A stretch of 25,118 bases of DNA, taken from contig JAFTGG010000161.1 of NCBI GenBank assembly GCA_017458025.1, positions 1 to 25,118 on the forward strand, given 5' to 3'. The translations under genes were made by a program, and so were the position numbers. Source of the stretch: Oscillospiraceae bacterium. Lineage in GTDB: Bacteria; Bacillota; Clostridia; Oscillospirales; Oscillospiraceae. Below the pieces are notes generated by a model, which saw only the letters and a list, made by a program, of their open reading frames with translations, searched no databases and was not told the DNA's origin. The first letter of the stretch is position 1, and every line of letters begins with the position of its first letter. Positions 23,377 through 25,118 of the stretch are shown in pieces.

Positions 23377-23408
23377 CCGCCGCCCGTCAACGGGAGGGCG
23401 GTTTTTTT
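23377..23408 (+). terminator. Leader terminator (attenuator candidate) before the DMT gene
   Basis: CCGCC-G-CCCGT pairs with ACGGG-AG-GGCGG around a two-base loop (a tighter fold may open one or two pairs), followed by seven T. It lies between the consensus promoter and the transporter gene. No plus-strand gene is upstream, so it should act on this transcript. An alternative CCGCC partner occurs at 23365-23369. Confidence 0.8.
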
Positions 23409-23443
23409 CGGCAAATGAAAACAAGCTCACGGAGGGATACACC

Positions 23444-23869
23444 ATGTGGAATATGATCTGGCCGCTGCTCATCATCGTCGGCAGCAACTGCCTCTATCAC
23501 ATCTGCGCGAAGTCCGTTCCGGAGAACGCGCACGCTTTCGGCGCGCTGACCGTTACATACCTCATCGGCGCGGCGCTCTCCGCCGCCGTCTTCCTCATCA
23601 GCGTCAAGCCCGCGAACGCGCTCACGGAGCTGCACAAGCTCAATTGGGCGTCGATCGTGCTCGGCTTCGCCATCGTGGGGCTGGAAGCCGGAAACGTGTT
23701 TTTGTACCGCGCGGGCTGGAAAATCAGCGTCGGCTCGCTGGTGGGCAACATCAGCCTCGCCGTCGTGCTGCTGTTCGTGGGGTACTTCCTGTTCCGCGAG
23801 ACCGTCACCGTCCGGCAGCTTGTCGGCGTCGCGGTCTGCGCCGCGGGTCTGTTTCTCATTACGAAGTGA
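23444..23869 (+). CDS. Half-size DMT (EamA-like) membrane transporter
   Basis: A 141-residue protein with about five hydrophobic helices (~4-20, 30-51, 67-89, 94-114, 120-138), the size of one EamA repeat. It would have to work as a dimer, like small multidrug resistance or small EamA-type exporters. Landmarks are GLEAGNVFLYRAGWKIS, then GSLVGNISLAVVLLFVGYFLFRE and a closing GVAVCAAGLFLITK, a typical DMT ending. CGGAGGG lies seven bases before the ATG. It stands alone behind a perfect promoter and a terminator-like leader, so expression is probably controlled by a signal acting on the RNA. The substrate is unknown. Confidence 0.85.
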   Translation: MWNMIWPLLIIVGSNCLYHICAKSVPENAHAFGALTVTYLIGAALSAAVFLISVKPANALTELHKLNWASIVLGFAIVGLEAGNVFLYRAGWKISVGSLVGNISLAVVLLFVGYFLFRETVTVRQLVGVAVCAAGLFLITK

Positions 23870-23907
23870 GGGCCGGAACGAAGCCTGTCGTCATTTTGTA
23901 AAGTGTC

Positions 23908-23937
23908 TTGACACGGGGGACGAAGCACTATTATACT
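23908..23937 (+). promoter_or_regulatory. Promoter of the 92-aa protein gene
   Basis: TTGACA and TATACT with an 18-bp spacer lie 30 bp before the start codon. A GGGAG ribosome site follows at 23954-23958. Confidence 0.8.
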
Positions 23938-23967
23938 GTCACTAAATTCTATCGGGAGACGTCTATC

Positions 23968-24246
23968 ATGGATATTCAGGGAATTGGCAACGCGTATACG
24001 TCCGCTTTGCCGCAGGCCGCGCCGCCGTCGAAGCAGACGGCCGATACAACGACAACAAATACGGATCAGGTCGATCGAGAGCTTGAGCAGCTGCGTGCCA
24101 AAAAGCAGCAGGCGGAGCAGCGGCTTCGCACGGAAAACGACCCGTACAAGCGCCTCGCCCTCGAAGAACAGCTTCGTCAGGTCGAGCGCGAGCTTTCCGC
24201 GAAGGACAACGACGCCTATCGCCGGCGGCGCGCGGTCGTTTCGTAA
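23968..24246 (+). CDS. Small hypothetical protein with charged coiled coil
   Basis: A 92-residue protein I do not recognise. The first ~45 residues are low-complexity, rich in Ala, Pro, Thr and Gln, starting MDIQGIGNAYTSALPQ. Residues ~47-85 form a strongly charged helix (DRELEQLRAKKQQAEQRL and following) likely to be a coiled coil, with a basic RRRR end. No signal peptide or membrane segment is seen. GGGAG is nine bases before the ATG. The gene has its own good promoter and a strong terminator, so it is probably a real single-gene unit. The N-terminus is reminiscent of small motility-associated or secreted proteins, but no function can be assigned. Confidence 0.7.
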   Translation: MDIQGIGNAYTSALPQAAPPSKQTADTTTTNTDQVDRELEQLRAKKQQAEQRLRTENDPYKRLALEEQLRQVERELSAKDNDAYRRRRAVVS

Positions 24247-24258
24247 TACGGCACAGTA

Positions 24259-24295
24259 AAAAATCGGGCGGGAGCTTCGCTCCCGCCCGATTTTT
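24259..24295. terminator. Bidirectional terminator between the small gene and rplS
   Basis: AAAAATCGGGCGGGAGC pairs perfectly with GCTCCCGCCCGATTTTT over 17 bp with a three-base loop. T runs at the ends serve both converging genes. Confidence 0.95.
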
Positions 24296-24310
24296 CTCTC
24301 ATTGCGCTTT

Positions 24311-24652
24311 TTACAGCTTCTCGCGGATCTTGGCAGCCTTGCCGACGCGGCCGCGCAGATAGTACAGCTTGGCGCGGCGGACATAGCCCTTGCGCACGGT
24401 CTCGATCTTCTCGATCGAGGGGCTGTGGATCGGGAACACCTTCTCCACGCCGACGCCATAGGCGAGGCGTCGCACGGTAATGGTCTCCTCGATGCCGCCG
24501 TGCTTTTTGGCGATCACGATGCCCTCGAAGACCTGGATACGCTCGCGGGAGCCTTCCTTGATGCGCACATGCACGCGGACGGTGTCGCCGACGTTTGCCT
24601 CGGGCGCGGTCTCCTTCATCTGCTGCTTTTCGAGTTCCTTGATGAGATCCAT
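24311..24652 (-). CDS. rplS: 50S ribosomal protein L19
   Basis: A 113-residue L19, at the 30S/50S interface of the ribosome. Typical segments are [19 protein letters not shown] (22-40), [12 protein letters not shown] (42-53), [18 protein letters not shown] (57-74) and the conserved [18 protein letters not shown] (~92-109). AGGAGG lies eight bases upstream of the ATG. It appears as a single gene with its own promoter at 24749-24777 rather than in the rpsP-trmD-rplS order seen in many bacteria; rimM and trmD are not visible here. Confidence 0.98.
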   Translation of the reverse strand: MDLIKELEKQQMKETAPEANVGDTVRVHVRIKEGSRERIQVFEGIVIAKKHGGIEETITVRRLAYGVGVEKVFPIHSPSIEKIETVRKGYVRRAKLYYLRGRVGKAAKIREKL

Positions 24653-24740
24653 AGATATTTCCTCCTGTTTTATAGGCGTTCATGGTCGTTGTTTCCGTGC
24701 GTACCTTGAACGCACACGGCAGAGGACCGCCCTTTTTCAA

Positions 24741-24761
24741 GCTATGGTAGAATACCATAGC
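24741..24761. promoter_or_regulatory. Inverted repeat over the rplS -10 box
   Basis: GCTATGGTA-GAA-TACCATAGC is a perfect 9+9 palindrome centred on the rplS -10 element. Transcription should start inside its right arm (on the minus strand), so the complete repeat exists only in DNA. This suggests an operator, or a plus-strand terminator because TTTTTG follows on that strand. Confidence 0.65.
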
Positions 24762-24777
24762 TTTTTGAAAATTGCAA
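24749..24777 (-). promoter_or_regulatory. Promoter of rplS
   Basis: TTGCAA and TATTCT with a 17-bp spacer and an extended TGG before the -10 box, on the minus strand about 97 bases upstream of the start codon. Confidence 0.7.
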
Positions 24778-24780
24778 TAG

Positions 24781-24973
24781 TTTTTTCGAGGAAATTTGCG
24801 CCCGCAGGCGCAAATGAACCTGATACTAATATGCAACTAAAACAAGACATTCCTTGCGGCATAATTTGTGCCACGCTGCGTTGTCGTCCTTGGCGGGCGT
24901 CAGCCCGCCTGCGTCCTCCGCCTTGCCTGACAAAAATTCTGCTCGCAAGCCTTTGCCACTTTTAGTCGCATAT
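24781..24973. other. Intergenic stretch with two strong hairpins, no gene seen
   Basis: No frame here has a ribosome site or a recognisable domain. Two perfect hairpins are visible: ATTTGCGCC-CGCA-GGCGCAAAT (24794-24815) and GGCGGGC-GTCA-GCCCGCC (24892-24909). The composition swings between AT-rich and GC-rich, unlike the neighbouring genes. Together with the repeat that follows it may be one compound non-coding element. Confidence 0.5.
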
Positions 24974-25118
24974 TAGGCCTTGTTTGAAAAATGGGCAACG
25001 TGACCAACGGCGAGGCATTTTTTCGCCAGACAAGGCCGATTTGACGCAGCAATACTTTGTGTATTGCAAGAAAAATTGCCGCAGTATGACGGAAAAAGAC
25101 CCGCAGTTTGGGCATGTC
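24973..25118. repeat. Dispersed repeat, long copy (cut by the window end)
   Basis: It begins with the same 20-mer as 9485-9504 (here 24974-24993), followed by a related core and GACAAGGCC at 25029-25037, which is the inverted partner of the left end. The sequence after 25037 has no match elsewhere in the window, and the right end may lie outside. A 71-codon open frame on the minus strand (24900-25115) crosses it, without a ribosome site, and is not called as a gene. Confidence 0.6.

Noticed and set aside
23351..23408. A guanidine-II (mini-ykkC), fluoride or preQ1 riboswitch in the DMT leader
   Set aside because: I could not fit the paired ACGR loops or the other class-defining elements to this sequence, so only an unclassified attenuator is claimed.
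24900..25115. A 71-codon minus-strand frame over the long repeat copy
   Set aside because: It has no ribosome site and lies within a dispersed repeat. It could be a repeated pseudo-frame, but there is not enough to call it a gene.

Overview
The window reads as a piece of chromosome from a high-GC anaerobic Firmicute, most likely a gut Clostridia lineage of the Oscillospirales type. The reasons are the strong AAGGAGG ribosome sites, the sigma-A type promoters, the C/G-rich third codon positions, and the gene content (phosphotransferase system, YfcC carrier, PlsY, Der next to a DUF512 protein, a MerR-RDD fusion). The assignment is an inference; no marker gene here fixes the species. I see no phage, plasmid, insertion sequence or CRISPR array.

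Layout. 1-2855 (+): the end of a MetI-like ABC permease, an M20 amidohydrolase and a YfcC-type carrier, probably one peptide or amino-acid uptake operon. 2856-3221: an intergenic stretch ending in a tRNA-Arg(ACG) gene on the minus strand. 3317-5923 (+): a cytosolic BMP-domain protein overlapping a metallophosphoesterase. 5935-9480 (+): four membrane or lipid-related genes in a tight operon (VTT/TVP38 protein, E2/CAT-fold protein, acyltransferase-PAP2 fusion, GtrA). 9553-17481 (-): a sucrose block, transcribed as amylosucrase, HAD phosphatase, sucrose EIIBCA, HPr, Enzyme I, fructokinase. 17475-19902 (+): a DivIVA-like coiled-coil gene broken by an in-frame TAA, then a membrane-anchored MerR-RDD regulator behind a 19-bp-spacer promoter and a hairpin-rich leader. 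19931-23285 (-): DUF512 radical-SAM/PDZ protein, Der and PlsY as one operon. 23316-24246 (+): a half-size DMT transporter behind a consensus promoter and a terminator-like attenuator, then a 92-aa unknown protein. 24311-24777 (-): rplS with an inverted repeat over its -10 box. 24781-25118: no convincing gene; it carries hairpins and a second copy of a repeat also found at 9483-9546.

How the genes work together. The clearest system is the sucrose block. EI, HPr and EIIBCA should bring in sucrose as sucrose 6-phosphate. No GH32 sucrose-6-phosphate hydrolase is present. Instead there is an amylosucrase-type GH13 enzyme, whose conserved glucose pocket suggests it needs unphosphorylated sucrose, with a HAD phosphatase between it and the PTS genes and a fructokinase at the far end. 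This suggests a route sucrose-6-P to sucrose to alpha-glucan plus fructose to fructose-6-P. HPr lacks the regulatory serine, so classical HPr(Ser-P)/CcpA control through this protein is unlikely. Other points worth a second look are the attenuator before the DMT gene, the degenerate catalytic motifs in the 6673-9030 gene pair, and the paired repeat.
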